From: Camellia lanceoleosa | Taxonomy: Eukaryota > Streptophyta > Magnoliopsida > Ericales > Theaceae | Assembly: GCA_025200525.1 (NCBI GenBank) | Contig: CM045758.1 | Coordinates: forward strand, 58,375,649 to 58,439,648 | Reading direction: 5' to 3' | DNA: 64,000 bases | In this document: one piece after another, positions 37,231 through 48,649 of the stretch | Layout: the number at the start of each line of letters is the position of its first letter | Numbering within the stretch: position 1 is the stretch's first letter | Program-made: the position numbers and the translations under genes | Notes under the pieces: model-generated | Told to the model about the DNA's origin: nothing | The model's database searches: none | Seen by the model: only the letters and a program-made list of their open reading frames with translations

Positions 37231-38458
37231 ATGGACTCCATTGCTGCATTCCTACAACTCCTGTTGGATAAGAAAGAAGCACACAAGCTGCGAAACAAAA
37301 CCCTGCGATACTATCTAGATCCGCAAGGAAAACTTTACAAAAAAATCCCTTTCTGGCCCGTACCTAGAGTGCGTTCATTTGAATAAAGTCGAGGGACTCC
37401 TGACTGAAATACATGAAGGTAGTTGTGGTGCCCATTCTGGCGGGCGCTCTTTGGCCCATCGAGCTGTGACATAGGGGTATTATTGGCCAACAATGAGAGC
37501 TGATGCCGAATGTTATGTGAAAAAATGTGAACAATGCCAGAAGTTTTCTCCCTTAACCCATCTGCTTGCTGAGGAGTTAAGCTCTATAACCAGTCCTTGG
37601 CCGTTCGCCCAATGGGGACTTGACATCGTCGGACCGCTACCTTGTGCCCTGGGCAATAAGCGATTTTTGATTGTCGCGACAAACTATTTCACAAAATGGG
37701 TAGAAGCCGAGGCACTAACGCATATTCGAGACACTGATGTGAAGCGTTTTGTATGGAGAACTATCATAACGCAATTCGGCATTCCAAGAGCACTAATCTC
37801 AGATAACGGCACCCAGTTTGATTGCGGTGTCTACAGAGAACTGTGCAGCAAGTATAGTATTCAGCCCTATTGCTCTACCCCAGCTTATCCACAGAGTAAC
37901 GGCCAAGATGAAACCTCCAACAAAGTCATTTTGGACGGCATCAAGAAGAGGCTGGAGAGAGCCAAGGGCAGATGGGTTGAAGAACTGCCGAGTGTATTGT
38001 GGGCTCAATGCACCACTCCTAGATGGTCCACTGGGGAAACGCCGTTCGCCTTATGCTTCGGAAATTAGGAAATCATCCCCTTGGAGATCGGCCTCCGAAC
38101 CTTGAAATCAAAGGTCTTTGACATGGGCCGAAACGACATGATGTTGGCTTTAGATTTAACTCTGATTGAAGAACGAAGAGACCGAGCCCTTGCGTCCATG
38201 GCACGGTACCACCAGCAGCTCGTTAAGTCATATAATCAACGTGTCCAGCTACACCGCTATGTACCAGGCGAATTGGTTTTGAAGAAAGTGCTTCCAGCTG
38301 CCAGGAACCCAATTGATGGAAAATTGGGTCCTAACTGGGACAGCCTCTATCAGATCGACTCAATCGTAAGAACAAGGATATATTGGCTCAAAGACATGTC
38401 TGGGAAGAGTCTACCACGCCCTTGGAATTCCTCGCATTTGCGTAAATTCTATCATTGA
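37231..38458 (+). pseudogene. Tat integrase, broken
   Basis: The N-terminal zinc region near 37400-37560 shows EIHEGSCGAHSGGRSLAHR in shifted frames, a TAG at about 37471 before GYYWP, then CYVKKCEQCQKF. The core (37493-38068) has GLDIVGPLP (Asp), LISDNGTQF (Asp) and SNGQDETSNK (Glu, though the usual Ala before it is Asp). A TAG at 38066 interrupts the frame, which continues to 38458 with the C-terminal region (GELVLKKVLP, KLGPNWDSLYQI). The catalytic triad is present. Confidence 0.85.
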
Positions 38459-38571
38459 ACCCAACCTATGGGGCATGATACTTGTTTTGAGTGATTCACC
38501 ATGTACACATTTCGCTTTTGCAATGCAAGTTTCCTGTTCTCCTATTGTTAAACTGAGCTCAAAAGTCTGTC

Positions 38572-39055
38572 GAATAAAGACTTCGGATTCAGAGTGCCCT
38601 TCGTGGATCTCACAATTGGCCAAGACCAAAAAGCCTCCGAATTCGGAGCCCCATCTGTGCAGCTCACGTTTGGGCCGAATAAAGACTCTGGATTCGGAGC
38701 GCTCTTCGTGGATCTCACGATTGGCCAAGACCAAAAAGCCTCCAAATTGGGAGCCCTATTCGTGAAAGTCACGTTTGGGCCGAATAAAGACTCCGGATTC
38801 GAAGCGCCCTTCATGGATCTCATGATTGGCCAAGACAGAAAAAGCCTCTGACTTCGGAGCCCCATTCGTACAGGTCACGTTTGGGCCGAATAAAGACTCT
38901 AGATTCGGAGCGCCCTTCGTGGATCTCACGATTGGCCAAGATAAAAAAACAACAAAAAGAGAGCCTCCGAATTCGGAGCCCCATCCGTGCAGATCACGTC
39001 TGGGATGAATAAAGACTACTAGATTCGGAGCGCCCCTCATGGACCTTGTGATACA
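38572..39055 (+). repeat. 105-bp tandem array after integrase
   Basis: Units begin 'gaataaagactc' at 38572, 38677, 38782, 38888 and 39007 (lengths 105, 105, 106, 119, then partial). The fourth has an insertion of A-rich sequence. Each carries 'cgtggatctcac', 'attggccaagac' and 'attcggagcc'. The array lies about 110 bp past the integrase stop, the hypervariable 3' region known in Tat/Ogre elements. Confidence 0.93.
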
Positions 39056-39257
39056 CGGTGAAAATTGAAACATTCGAGCAGTCTAAATGAAATGTGTCAT
39101 TAAATTGATCAACTGGCACAAAGTGTATAAATATAATTTGAAACATGAAAACATTTGGAATAGAGTGTTTTATTAGATTAACCAATAGATACATTATTTG
39201 CACTCAATCTGCCTTCAAGCTTTACATGTCTATTTTTATTCGGCATCGCCCTCGTCA

Positions 39258-40103
39258 TCACTCTTCGAAGGCCGAAAAGGGAAAATGTTGACCTTGATAT
39301 AGCGGCATCGCCGAATCAACGCATGCTGCCCAGAGAGCCTCTACAGCTTGAAGTGCCTTGATCCAGTCGTGCTTAAATCCACGATTTTCATATCGGCAGA
39401 CCTCCTCGACAAGTTTTTCCTTGGTCTTGTCTATCCCGACCTTCCGGCCATCATGAAAACCTTTTTCATAGGCCCTACACTTAGCAGTCTCAACTGAAAA
39501 CATGCTAGCTGTATCTCGATCAGCAATCGCATGACTTATTAGTCGCTGAGTCACCATTTCTTCCACGACCGGGTTAGGATGGCCAGCCGATTGGGACTCG
39601 GTAGTCTTGATCGACCTTAGTTCGCGCTCAGCCTTCTCCGTACGAGCTTCTAAGCTTTGAATTCGCTCGTCTCTCTACTCTATATCCCGCCGTGCGGCAT
39701 GAAGACGCATGCCAATTTCATAGGCGGTGTACAACCCCTTCACCGCCCCATGAACGCCGTCCCAAAACACTTCGAAGTCCTGTCGACCTACCATCGATTG
39801 CTGAACTTCAGGTGGCAAAATCTGTCGAGCGAATTCAACTGCCACGTTTAGGTCGCGAATGATTGAATCCGCCTCTGTCATTGGTCTATTCCCCACAAAG
39901 ACCGCAAAACTCAACGGGCGAGGCGTCACATCGAGTTCTCTGCCAGAGCGGGGTTGAGGGGATGTACCCCGTTGCTGCCTTTCCCTCCTAGGCGACCTAC
40001 TACGACGATGAGGGGACTGACGTCTTCCCCACTCCCTCGAGGTCCTACTTCCTGTGTGCATAGGCTCACCACTTCGATTCATTTCTCCTTCTAGCTCAGC
40101 CAA
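39258..40103 (-). pseudogene. Antisense gene b of the Tat element (one stop)
   Basis: Minus strand, one frame from an ATG at 40103 to a stop at 39258-39260 (about 281 codons), interrupted once by TAG at 39675-39677, probably from CAG. The N-terminus is Arg/Ser-rich (about residues 15-55), then FAVFVGNRPMTEAD and a likely coiled coil (ERIQSLEARTEKAERELRS). The end has YENRGFKHDWIKALQAV, shared with antisense gene a. No enzyme motif is seen. Retand-like Tat elements carry antisense ORFs of unknown role in this position. Confidence 0.7.
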
Positions 40104-40320
40104 CGTCCTCTCATCTCATCCGCTATTGAAGAACAGTCTATTTGACATTTGCACTTGTCTAACCTTCCTCAACGGACTAGACTGAGTTGTTGCGACTGAA
40201 CACATTAGTAGGACCTACGTGCACAAAGCACTCACCCCATTTATCCCTTGCGGGGACAGCACCCTCGAGAATATCATTAATGCTAAACTCCAAAAGCCCC
40301 ACGCCACGCGCTAACTAGCC
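40104..40320. other. Possible promoter region of antisense gene b
   Basis: About 220 bp between gene b and the second tandem array. No TATA box is obvious on the minus strand. I see no other feature. Confidence 0.25.
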
Positions 40321-40735
40321 GAATTTCAATTGTGCCCCAGCGAATCACTGAACTGCCGGTTACAGTCTACCTGGGTTCATTGTTGCGGCAAGGGAAGATT
40401 AATCAGTCCATTCGGCATCAGAGTTCAACCGAATTTCAATTGTGCCCCAACAAATCACTGAATTGTCGTTTACAGTCTGTCTGGGTTCATTAACTTGCTC
40501 GGGCAAGGGCAGATTAATCAATCTATTCGGTATAACTATAAGAGCCTAGCTGAATTTCAATTGTGCCCCAGCAAATCACTGAACTGCCATTTACAGTCTG
40601 CCTGGGTTCATTAACTTGTCGGGGCAAGGGTAGATTAATTAATCCATTCGGCATCAAAGTTCAGCCGAATTTCAATTGTGCCCCAGCAAAACGCTGAACT
40701 GCCGTTTTCAGACTGCCTTGGTTCATTAATATATT
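40321..40735. repeat. 110-121-bp tandem array between the antisense genes
   Basis: Units begin 'gaatttcaattgtgcccca' at 40321, 40431, 40552 and 40667 (lengths 110, 121, 115, partial). Each includes 'cactgaactgcc', 'ctgggttcatt' and 'agattaat'. It is unrelated by eye to the 105-bp array. From 40736 to 41057 the sequence is AT-rich with nothing recognisable. Confidence 0.92.
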
Positions 40736-41595
40736 TGGCTAACATATTTGGCTAAGCCGCAACACTTTATAGTTATTTCTAATTCGACAGCTTGTTTCAT
40801 CCATTTCATGATTTTACATCTTAGCTACTAACAAGCACACTCATTGGACGAAAAAGGCAAAACTAATTTCCATTCATAAGCTACGCACAAATAGCAAAAA
40901 TAATTTTCATTCGTAAACTAAGCACAAACAAGATTCATTTTACAAATGAAAACAACCCTATATCAACTTCTCACAAGAGCGAACAATCAAAAACAAAAAC
41001 CTAATACATACAGCAAAATCTACATACACTTAATACCCAAAGCAAAATGGCTAATATTCAACTGTCTTCGGTATCTTCTAGGTCAGACTCCAGCGGCTCA
41101 ACGTCTACCTGCTCATACGGAATCGGCTCTTTTGATGTCGCATTAATGGCAGCCAAGGCTTTGAGCCAGCTGTGTTTGAACCCCCTATTCTCAAACTTCG
41201 GCACTTCTTTGACGTAGTCCGCCAAGGCTGCATTCTTGCCAGCCTGGAATGACTCAGAAAGTGCAAACTTGGCGTTCGCCTTCACCCGCCTAGACTTCTC
41301 CAAGTCGGCCTCCAGCTTTGTTATCATTTCGTTGGCCAGTCTGAGCGCCTCTTCATTCGCTTTCGCCTTTTCTTTAGCGGCCACTTTCAGCACGACAGCA
41401 GTCCTGGCCTCATTTGCTGCTACATTAGCCCTAACTCTCTCTTCCACCATTTTCGGGGCCTCAGACTCGACTCAGAGAGAGGCCTCAACTACTCTCATCT
41501 TCTCCTTCTCCAATTCAGCTGTGAGAAAGCCGATTTGTTCGATTGCATCATGTTAGCGACGTCCAATCTCGACTATTCTCCCCCCTCCCCCCCGC

Positions 41596-41669
41596 CTGCA
41601 AAAGAAAGAACCCGCATGCTAACATAGAAACTCATGTTTAGCCTTGCAAAACTGTAAAGGACTATGTAC
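41596..41669 (-). other. Intron 2 of antisense gene a
   Basis: Minus strand TTG|GTACAT donor and TTTCTTTTGCAG acceptor, 74 bp. The upstream exon ends at a complete codon. The downstream exon opens with a G run, whose length puts the later coding frame out by one base. Confidence 0.6.
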
Positions 41670-42619
41670 CAATATCGCCGATTGAGCAGCTAACGCGATA
41701 GCTAGCAGATCAGCCTCTGCCCTAAAAGTGGCTTTGTCAGCCGGCAAAGAGATAGAAGAAGCCATGCTTAAGGCCACAGCCAAGTCCCTCATCGTCGATG
41801 AATCTAAACTAACCGACATGTTTCTTATCCTTGGTTGCACTGTGAACGGTGCAACCAAGTCTGACTCTTCCAAGCGTGGCCGTTTGTCCACTGGATCTTC
41901 CGAATAAACTGTGTCGTGATCAGCTGGGCGTTTTTTACCCCTGTACTCCGCCACTTGAGCCTCTTATTGATCGACAATAGTTTCCGTATCAGCCGTTTCA
42001 TTCTGAGCCACCTCTTTAGCTGGAACGGGTGGAGTTTCTTCCTTGGCGTCGGGTGAAGGGCGCGGAGGTTGGTTTCGCTCGGCTTCAGCCCTTCTTCGAG
42101 CGGCCATTCTCTCAGCGTTCCTCCATTTGGCCATTTGGGTGAGCAACTCGCCGACCATGTCGTCAGGGTAAGAGCCAGGTAAGTCCCATAAGTTTGTAAA
42201 AACGTCTTCGAGAAAGTCCCCTTGGCCAGAGGCGGGCACAGGGTCAGACGAATTTAATCTGGCTTCCTCAAAAGCCGAATTAAGTGCTTCTTCTACCTCG
42301 GCTTCCGACTGGTTCAGGTTCTCGGTGACCAGATCGGCTAGTGGCACTTCTTCTTGTTCCGATTCAGAGGCTTCTAAACCAATCTCCTTTATGTTCTTGA
42401 AACTGGCGAAGATAAGGGCGGTAAGATGATCTTCAGCACTCGGAATTGGTATGTGTTCCGTAGCCGAAAACGTAAAGTAAGACGGCGTGTATCGCAAAAG
42501 AATAGGGGTTGCCCTCCCTTGTTTCTGTAAGTTTAGAGAGCTAACGAATTGCAGGGCGACTTTGATGTCTACAAGAATAGCGTCGTCAAACAAAATCAAC
42601 ACTTTCTTCAAATTGCCAC

Positions 42620-42705
42620 CTGGAAAAACAAAACGGTAAATACATGGGAGGAAAGCCGAATAAAAACAAGATAGTCGGAGAAACTAGAATGAGCTATATG
42701 GCCAC
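42620..42705 (-). other. Intron 1 of antisense gene a
   Basis: Minus strand CCAG|GTGGCC donor and TTTTTCCAG acceptor, 86 bp and T-rich at its 3' end. Removing it joins codons in frame (one base of Gly before, two after), going from the CYALAKS exon to LKKVLILFDDA. Confidence 0.75.
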
Positions 42706-42947
42706 CTGGTTCGCCTTTGCGCCTTGGCACGAGATCTAGGCGATCTTCACCCTCACCGAATTCCCAGTTGCCTTGGACAACAAGAATCACGTCGTTGACA
42801 CGCTTGCAAGAGCTGGCAAGCATAGTCACTAGGTGATGTTCGGTATCTTTGGCCCTGAGAAAGTAGCGTCCCAGCCGGCCAATAGACTTGGCCAAGGCAT
42901 AACAATGCCAAATGGCAGGTATCCCTAAGTCAATCCTAAGACGACGG

Positions 42948-45900
42948 TGTAACAACGCCCGCGGGGGACCTCGCTACAGTTCGGACTCGATTTTTGTTGC
43001 GGTTCTAAATCTGAACCAAAGAGTCCAAATCTGGCAAATTGCTTTGAGAAAAATAGATTTTTGAAAAGAAATGCCAAACATGGACTGCTTTGCCAGATAC
43101 AGAGTCGCCACCTAAATATTTTATTTTTGGGAAATTTAGGAAACCCTGACTCGGTGCCAAAGGCCACGTGTCCGTCATCACCAAAGTTGCCTCGGCTCGG
43201 GAACTTGGGTACGATCGGGGAAGGTCAGCTATGAGCACCCCCTCTCGCCCGGTCTAAAGACCGGCCTCTACTAACCGTGATATCAAGTTTTGAAAACATT
43301 ATATGTTCTTATTCCGGTTTATTAGCCTAGAGTTACTATGTTATGCGCACAGCAAACAAGTATAGACCAAATCGTCTAAGTTGGAACAAAACATTTCATG
43401 TTTGTTTTGAAAATGGTTTGCTACTCACAAGTAGGCTAAAATGCAGGTTTTGCCACCCTCAAGTGGGCTTTTAAAACTCACAGTTTTAATGCATTGCCCC
43501 AATTTAGGTAATTCAACCTCCATCCACAGGCATTCAAGCAATTATATCACATAAGCAGCTAGCCTCATGGTAGTCATGCTATTATGGCAACATTCACACG
43601 CATGCGACATGCTAAAGCATAAAAGCTCACCTAGTACTCCAAGCCAAAACAGAAACTAGCTACTAATCATGCATGATCCTAGTTCATGTTAAAAAAAAAA
43701 TGGCTAATGCAACGCATGCAAAGATGTAATTTAGGCAGGCTCGGCTATCCTAAACATGGCATGTGAAATGCCACAACTATCACGTATTCAATTTGGAATT
43801 GAAAGTACGATGCAGTTTGTATGATGTACCGAGCCCGATGCATGTCAACAAATGCATGGATGCACGCATGCATTGCATAAGGTATGCTAATTTTAAAATA
43901 TGCCCTAATCTACCATCATAAGCAAGTAAATAAAAGGGAGAAAGAAGTGGGGGTTGGAAGACATGCACACCACTCACACACACTTATTACAGATTTGCCC
44001 CCACACGGAGGGATCAAAAGAATATACAGTCCCAAATAGTACAGTCCAAATATAGAATAAATTATTACAAAATTCTAATTATCAAATTAATATCAAATGT
44101 AAAAAAAAAGAAGGGGGCCTAAGCCCTGCCTCGGGATGCGCGAATGATGCACGCTCGATCCGCCTTGCCTGGAAAACCCATACCATACCACTGCCGCCTC
44201 TGTTTTCACTGTCCTGTCTCTCCAAAGACTGCCAAAGTCCCAGAATACCATCTATGCACACTGCTTCGCACCATCGGCTGGATGAAATGGCCACCGGCCA
44301 TGTAAAAAGTCTGTCGGTTGCTTATGGGGGTTATCGGCCACCAATACATTGCCGGTCGGCACTTTATACTGCCGGTCGGCAGAAAATTCCTGCAGAAGAC
44401 AGTTTTGACAGCAACAGCAGACAGGCAGTGCATGACATGGAGTTTTGAGCAAATGTAAGCATGGCCATGCTTCCTATCATGTATAGGACTCAAGGAAGCA
44501 TGGCCCTTGGTCCTTGGGCCACCAATTATGCATTTTGATGCATGATGGCCTAAAAGACCAATGTTGCAATTTAATGTAAAGATGCATGCAACACACAAAT
44601 GAGAACCAAGACCCTATCATGTTACGGTCAAGGGCCTTAGTGACATGAGAATTGAGATGTGTTTTGTCACTTAAAGTACAAACACCTCTCATCTCTCACA
44701 CTTGGTTTGACACCCCAAACCAAGTGATGCAATGCATGTTATGCAAGCATGGCTCAAAATGCAACCTAATGCTAAAGTGCGAACATGCCACATGTAATGC
44801 AATCTGTCATGTTGAATATGCAATGCTAGACATGGATAATCATGCAAAAGATTAGCACGTGACAAGACCATATTAAACAAACATGCAACAAACATGAAAC
44901 AAGCATGTAATAGTGGACTTAAATCATAAGGGGCAGACCTCAATCCACCCCAAAACAGTGGCCAAAAGTGCCTGAAAACATGGACAAAATGCTATACAAG
45001 CATGCAAATTAATGAGCCTAAAGCTAAGGCACAAAAGAGGGTATTCCACCACTACTAACAAGACCACTCATGGCATGTATTATACAAGCAAAAACAGAGT
45101 TCTATCATGCAAAAATACACCCAAACCCCTTGACATGGTAGCCCCAAAATACCCTAAACATACAAGCATGCACAAGGCCTATTCCTAGGCATAAAAGGGC
45201 ACACCCTCAAAGCATGAAATAGGTCACATATGCAAACATGCAAACATGATTTATGGACTGATATACGATCCTAAATGATGCCAAATCATGAGGATGGTCC
45301 AAACTATGCAAGCTAGTGATCAACACAACCAAGGCTTACAAGCCAAAATGCAAAGCAATCATACCAAACCTGCCAAACATGGCAAAATCAGTGGCTCATA
45401 GCCCTTAAACATGGCAAAATGATGCTAACATCTTCATGGAGTTATCCTAATACATGCAAGAATCATGGCCTAAACACAAGATGCATTTCTATGCCAAATA
45501 GAGGAATGCTAAGCAAGTATAACATGCATGAAAGAGGCCAAAAAACCACTATTAGACAGAGATGAAATATGATCCAAAACACCCAAAAAAGCTCTGAAAT
45601 GGCACCAAAAACAAGCAAGCATGCATGTTGCCTTTTAAGCCAAAAACAAAGGCAAAAGAGGGACAAAGGGGAGAGGGGTGTCCCTCCCCTATACAAGACT
45701 TCAAACCACCTTCCTCACCACTAAAAACCCACTGGTTTTCAGTGGTGAGAAGACCAAAACAACAAAGCAAACAAGGCTCAAAGTAAAGGCACCAAAGAGG
45801 CCAAAATAAGGCCTAAGAGGGTGAGTTTGCACTCAAACCACAAAGTGGCCTTAATGAAAGTTCTAAATAAAGAAAATATAAGACTTTTTTATGTTATACA

Positions 45901-47365
45901 GAAGACCCAAATCAGTATACAAGATAGGTAAAAACTTGTTGCAAGAATGGGGAAACTAAAGTAAAGTGTTCACCCTTGAAGAACACCTCAAGAACAGATG
46001 ATCCAGCCACCCTCTATTGATCAAAACCAGTCCAAAAGCTCAAGAATCAACCCTCCAAGCCTCCCAATCTCGAGCTAAGGTGTGATGGTGTGTGTATTTG
46101 GTGTAAAAGTAAGGTAAAACCACACTTTTAGGCCTAAAAACACACACACAAGAGGAGAGAGAGGGAAAATGTAGAGAGAGGAGATATATGACAGATATAT
46201 AGATACAAAGCTCTAGTTTTTTGTTCAAGAATGGCCAACCCTTAACAAAGGGAGAGATATGTTGCTTAAATAGGCAAAAATCAAGGCTCAAGGCTTCTCC
46301 AAGAAGCTAACTAAAAGGGGCAAAGGGTGCAAAGTGGTCTTGGCTTCTTGGAGAACCTAAGACAGCTGGCCAAGCTTCTCCAAGAAGCTTGGCCAAAAGG
46401 GTCAACCTTCTAGAAGGTTTGGGGGTTCAAAGGTGCAAAGGGGTCACTCCCATGCACGAAGATGAGTGATGGTGCATTCCAGCTGACACAGCTGGCATGC
46501 ACCATGCCTAAGGGGTGCAAAAAGGTCAAACCGGCCAGCCAAAGGGGTCATCGGCACAAAATGGTGCCGGTCGGCACAGTATTTGGCCGACTTGCTATTT
46601 ATGCTGGCCGGTCGGCTAAATGTATGGCCGGTGGATGTCCGGTAAGGTCAAAAAGTGCCAGTGGATGTCCAGATTGAAGCCCCGGAAGTTATCTTTCCAA
46701 TGGCGCAAACCTTGCATTAAAATTCCTCCTGTGCAAAAAGTTATGCCCTTTTTGGTGAAGCCGCGCAGATTCGATCTAACCGGACTGATCCCCTATTTCA
46801 ACCAACCATATCTCCCCCACCTGGACTTGGATTTGAGAGATTCTTGAGTGCAAAATGAAGCTCCAGAAGTCTTCTTTTCAACGATGGTGGCCTCATAGCT
46901 CAAGTCCAAGTGTATAGACAGATGAGCTTGATTTAGCGATGACTGCTCGTCTTTCTCCTACCCGGATCCATGCTGAACTTCTTCCCCAACTTGTTTTCTC
47001 CCCTCTTCTCCTCTTCTCTTCAAATTCAAACCCCTAAGTAAGGTGTTTTGAAAGATTTTTCAAAGATTTCATCTCTCCTTCACTCGTTTCCACTTTGTCC
47101 TTGCTCGGTTTATCGAAAAGCTCATTATTTGACAAAATGTGAGCCTCGGAACATTGTAGAAACTTTATTTCAAAAATGTTTTGAAAGAGAGGGCTTTAAG
47201 GTCTAAAAACCATTCAAAATAGCTTTGGTCCAAAATGGGGTGAAGTTGAGATTTGCCTCTCTCCTTTCCGAAGAAACTGAACCTATGCCCTGCACACCTT
47301 TCTCCAACAAGTAAACCATCAGTAGTGCCCAAGTCTTAAGGGCGGTCAAAAATGGGGTGTCTACA
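42948..47365 (-). repeat. 3' LTR of the gag-only element
   Basis: TGTAACAACG at the left and GTGTCTACA at the right on the + strand, 4418 bp. It differs from its partner at a few percent of positions by eye (for example five in about 160 near 42960-43120). GGCCG-type palindromic blocks lie near 44280-44390 and 46540-46640, and the PBS-like string (reverse complement) at 43100-43110. The middle (44600-45900) is A-rich with 'catgcaa' words. Nothing in it codes for a recognisable protein. Confidence 0.92.
46264..46273 (-). promoter_or_regulatory. Possible TATA box, 3' LTR
   Basis: CTATTTAAGC on the minus strand about 1.1 kb from the LTR start, with the same site in the 5' LTR at 57711-57720. 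It is farther from the LTR edge than in the other long LTRs, so this call is weak. Confidence 0.3.
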
Positions 47366-47379
47366 GTTGCCCCTCTTTG
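47366..47379 (-). promoter_or_regulatory. Polypurine tract of the gag-only element
   Basis: CAAAGAGGGGCAAC on the minus strand directly against the TGTAGACACC start of the 3' LTR. Confidence 0.75.
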
Positions 47380-47690
47380 ACAGAACTCGTGAGTCATGAA
47401 ATGACGTGAGTGAATGTCAAAGCCCAGAGACGACCCATTTTTGACAAGGCCGAAGACTTGGACAAACAAAATACAGATGAATAAATGGTTGTGCCTGTAG
47501 GCTGCCTACGTATCCCTTTGCAAGGAATCAAACCAGCGTAGTTCAGGGGCAGGATGCAAAGTGATGCACAATGTAAGTGCATAACTTATGATCATGCAAA
47601 GGATGCTGTGATGAAGCAATTATGCAAAATAAATGCAACATTTTAAGCGAATGCTATGCAAGCAAGTAAACATGAACCAAACTACATCTC
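47380..47690. other. 3' untranslated region with conserved hairpin-like motif
   Basis: Between the tandem array and the polypurine tract. It contains GCTGCCTACGTATCCC...GCGTAGTTC at 47501-47544, a motif found again at 50571-50613. No coding frame. Confidence 0.5.
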
Positions 47691-48640
47691 ATGCAGAAAG
47701 GATGTACGAGAATTAAGCAATTCTCACGGCGCCTTACGCGGAGAAGGCTAAAAGCGACTACCGAGAATACCCGGAGTCTCAAACACAACATCTCTCAGCG
47801 TATCGTACACAGGAGAGGAAAGAGTAACACTTCTCAGTGTAGTACACGCGAGAGAAGAAAGATAAAATTTCTCAGCGTAGTACACGCAAGAGAAGAAGGA
47901 TAAAATTTCTCAGCGTAGTACACGCAAGAGAAGAAGGATAAAATTTCTCAGCGTAGTACACGCAAGAAAAGAAGGATAAAATGTCTCAGCGTAGTACACG
48001 CAAGAGAAGAAGGATAAAATGTCTCAGCGTAGTTCACGCAAGAAAAGAAGGATAAAATTTCTCAGCGTAGTACATGCAAGAGAAGAAGGATAAAATTTCT
48101 CAGCGTAGTACACGCAAGAGAAGAAGGATAAAATTTCTCAGCGTAGTACATGCGAGAGAGGAAAGAGGAAAACAAAAGGAAAGCTCTCAGTGTAGTACAT
48201 GCGAGAGAGGAAAGAGAAAAGCCTCTCAGCGTAGTACACGCGAGAGAGGAAAGAGAAAAGCCTCTCAGCGTAGTACATGCGAGAGAGGAAAGAGGAAAAC
48301 AAAAGGAAACCTCTCAGCGTAGTACACGCGAGAGAGGAAAGAGAAAAGCCTCTCAGCGTAGTACACGCGAGAGAGAAAAGAGAAAAGCCTCTCAACGTAG
48401 TAAATGCGAGAGAGGAAAGAGGAAAACAAAAGGAAACCTCTCAGCGTAGTACACGCGAGAGAGGAAAGAGAAAAGCCTCTCAGCGTAGTACACGCGAGAG
48501 AGAAAAGAGAAAAGCCTCTCAGCGTAGTAAATGCGAGAGAGGAAAGAGGAAAACAAAAGGAAACCTCTCAGCGTAGTACACGCGAGAGAGGAAAGAGAAA
48601 AGCCTCTTAGCGTAGTACACGCGAGAGAGGAAAGAAAAAC
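47691..48640. repeat. 38-bp tandem array passing into a 127-bp higher-order repeat
   Basis: The first part (about 47833-48150) repeats every 38 bp with the core 'ctcagcgtagtacacgc'. From about 48150 units of 49, 39 and 39 bp form a 127-bp three-unit repeat, present about three times (offsets 48150, 48277, 48404). Reading frames here on both strands are periodic artefacts. It lies on the 3' side of gag, the region where Ogre/Tat elements are known to breed satellite repeats. Confidence 0.93.
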
Positions 48641-48649
48641 AAGGAAAAA

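Larger units (their letters stand above)
41058..42942 (-). pseudogene. Antisense gene a of the Tat element (spliced, PF04195-like), main part
   Basis: Three exons are seen on the minus strand. The first exon here (42942-42706) gives LGIPAIWHCYALAKS, part of the 'putative gypsy type transposon' region (PF04195-like, recognised by eye). A GT-AG intron (42620-42705, 86 bp) rejoins the frame into 42619-41670: acidic, then Pro/Arg-rich, with a basic KKRP stretch and a TAA at 41964. A second intron (41596-41669) leads to a coiled-coil exon ending FENRGFKHSWLKALAAI and a stop at 41058. Stops at about 41547 and 41485 and a G-run frame slip break it. Its upstream exon is at 58816-58970. Confidence 0.75.

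Noticed and set aside
47691..48640. CRISPR-like regular repeats
   Set aside because: Units are contiguous without unique spacers and lie in a plant retrotransposon; this is a tandem array.
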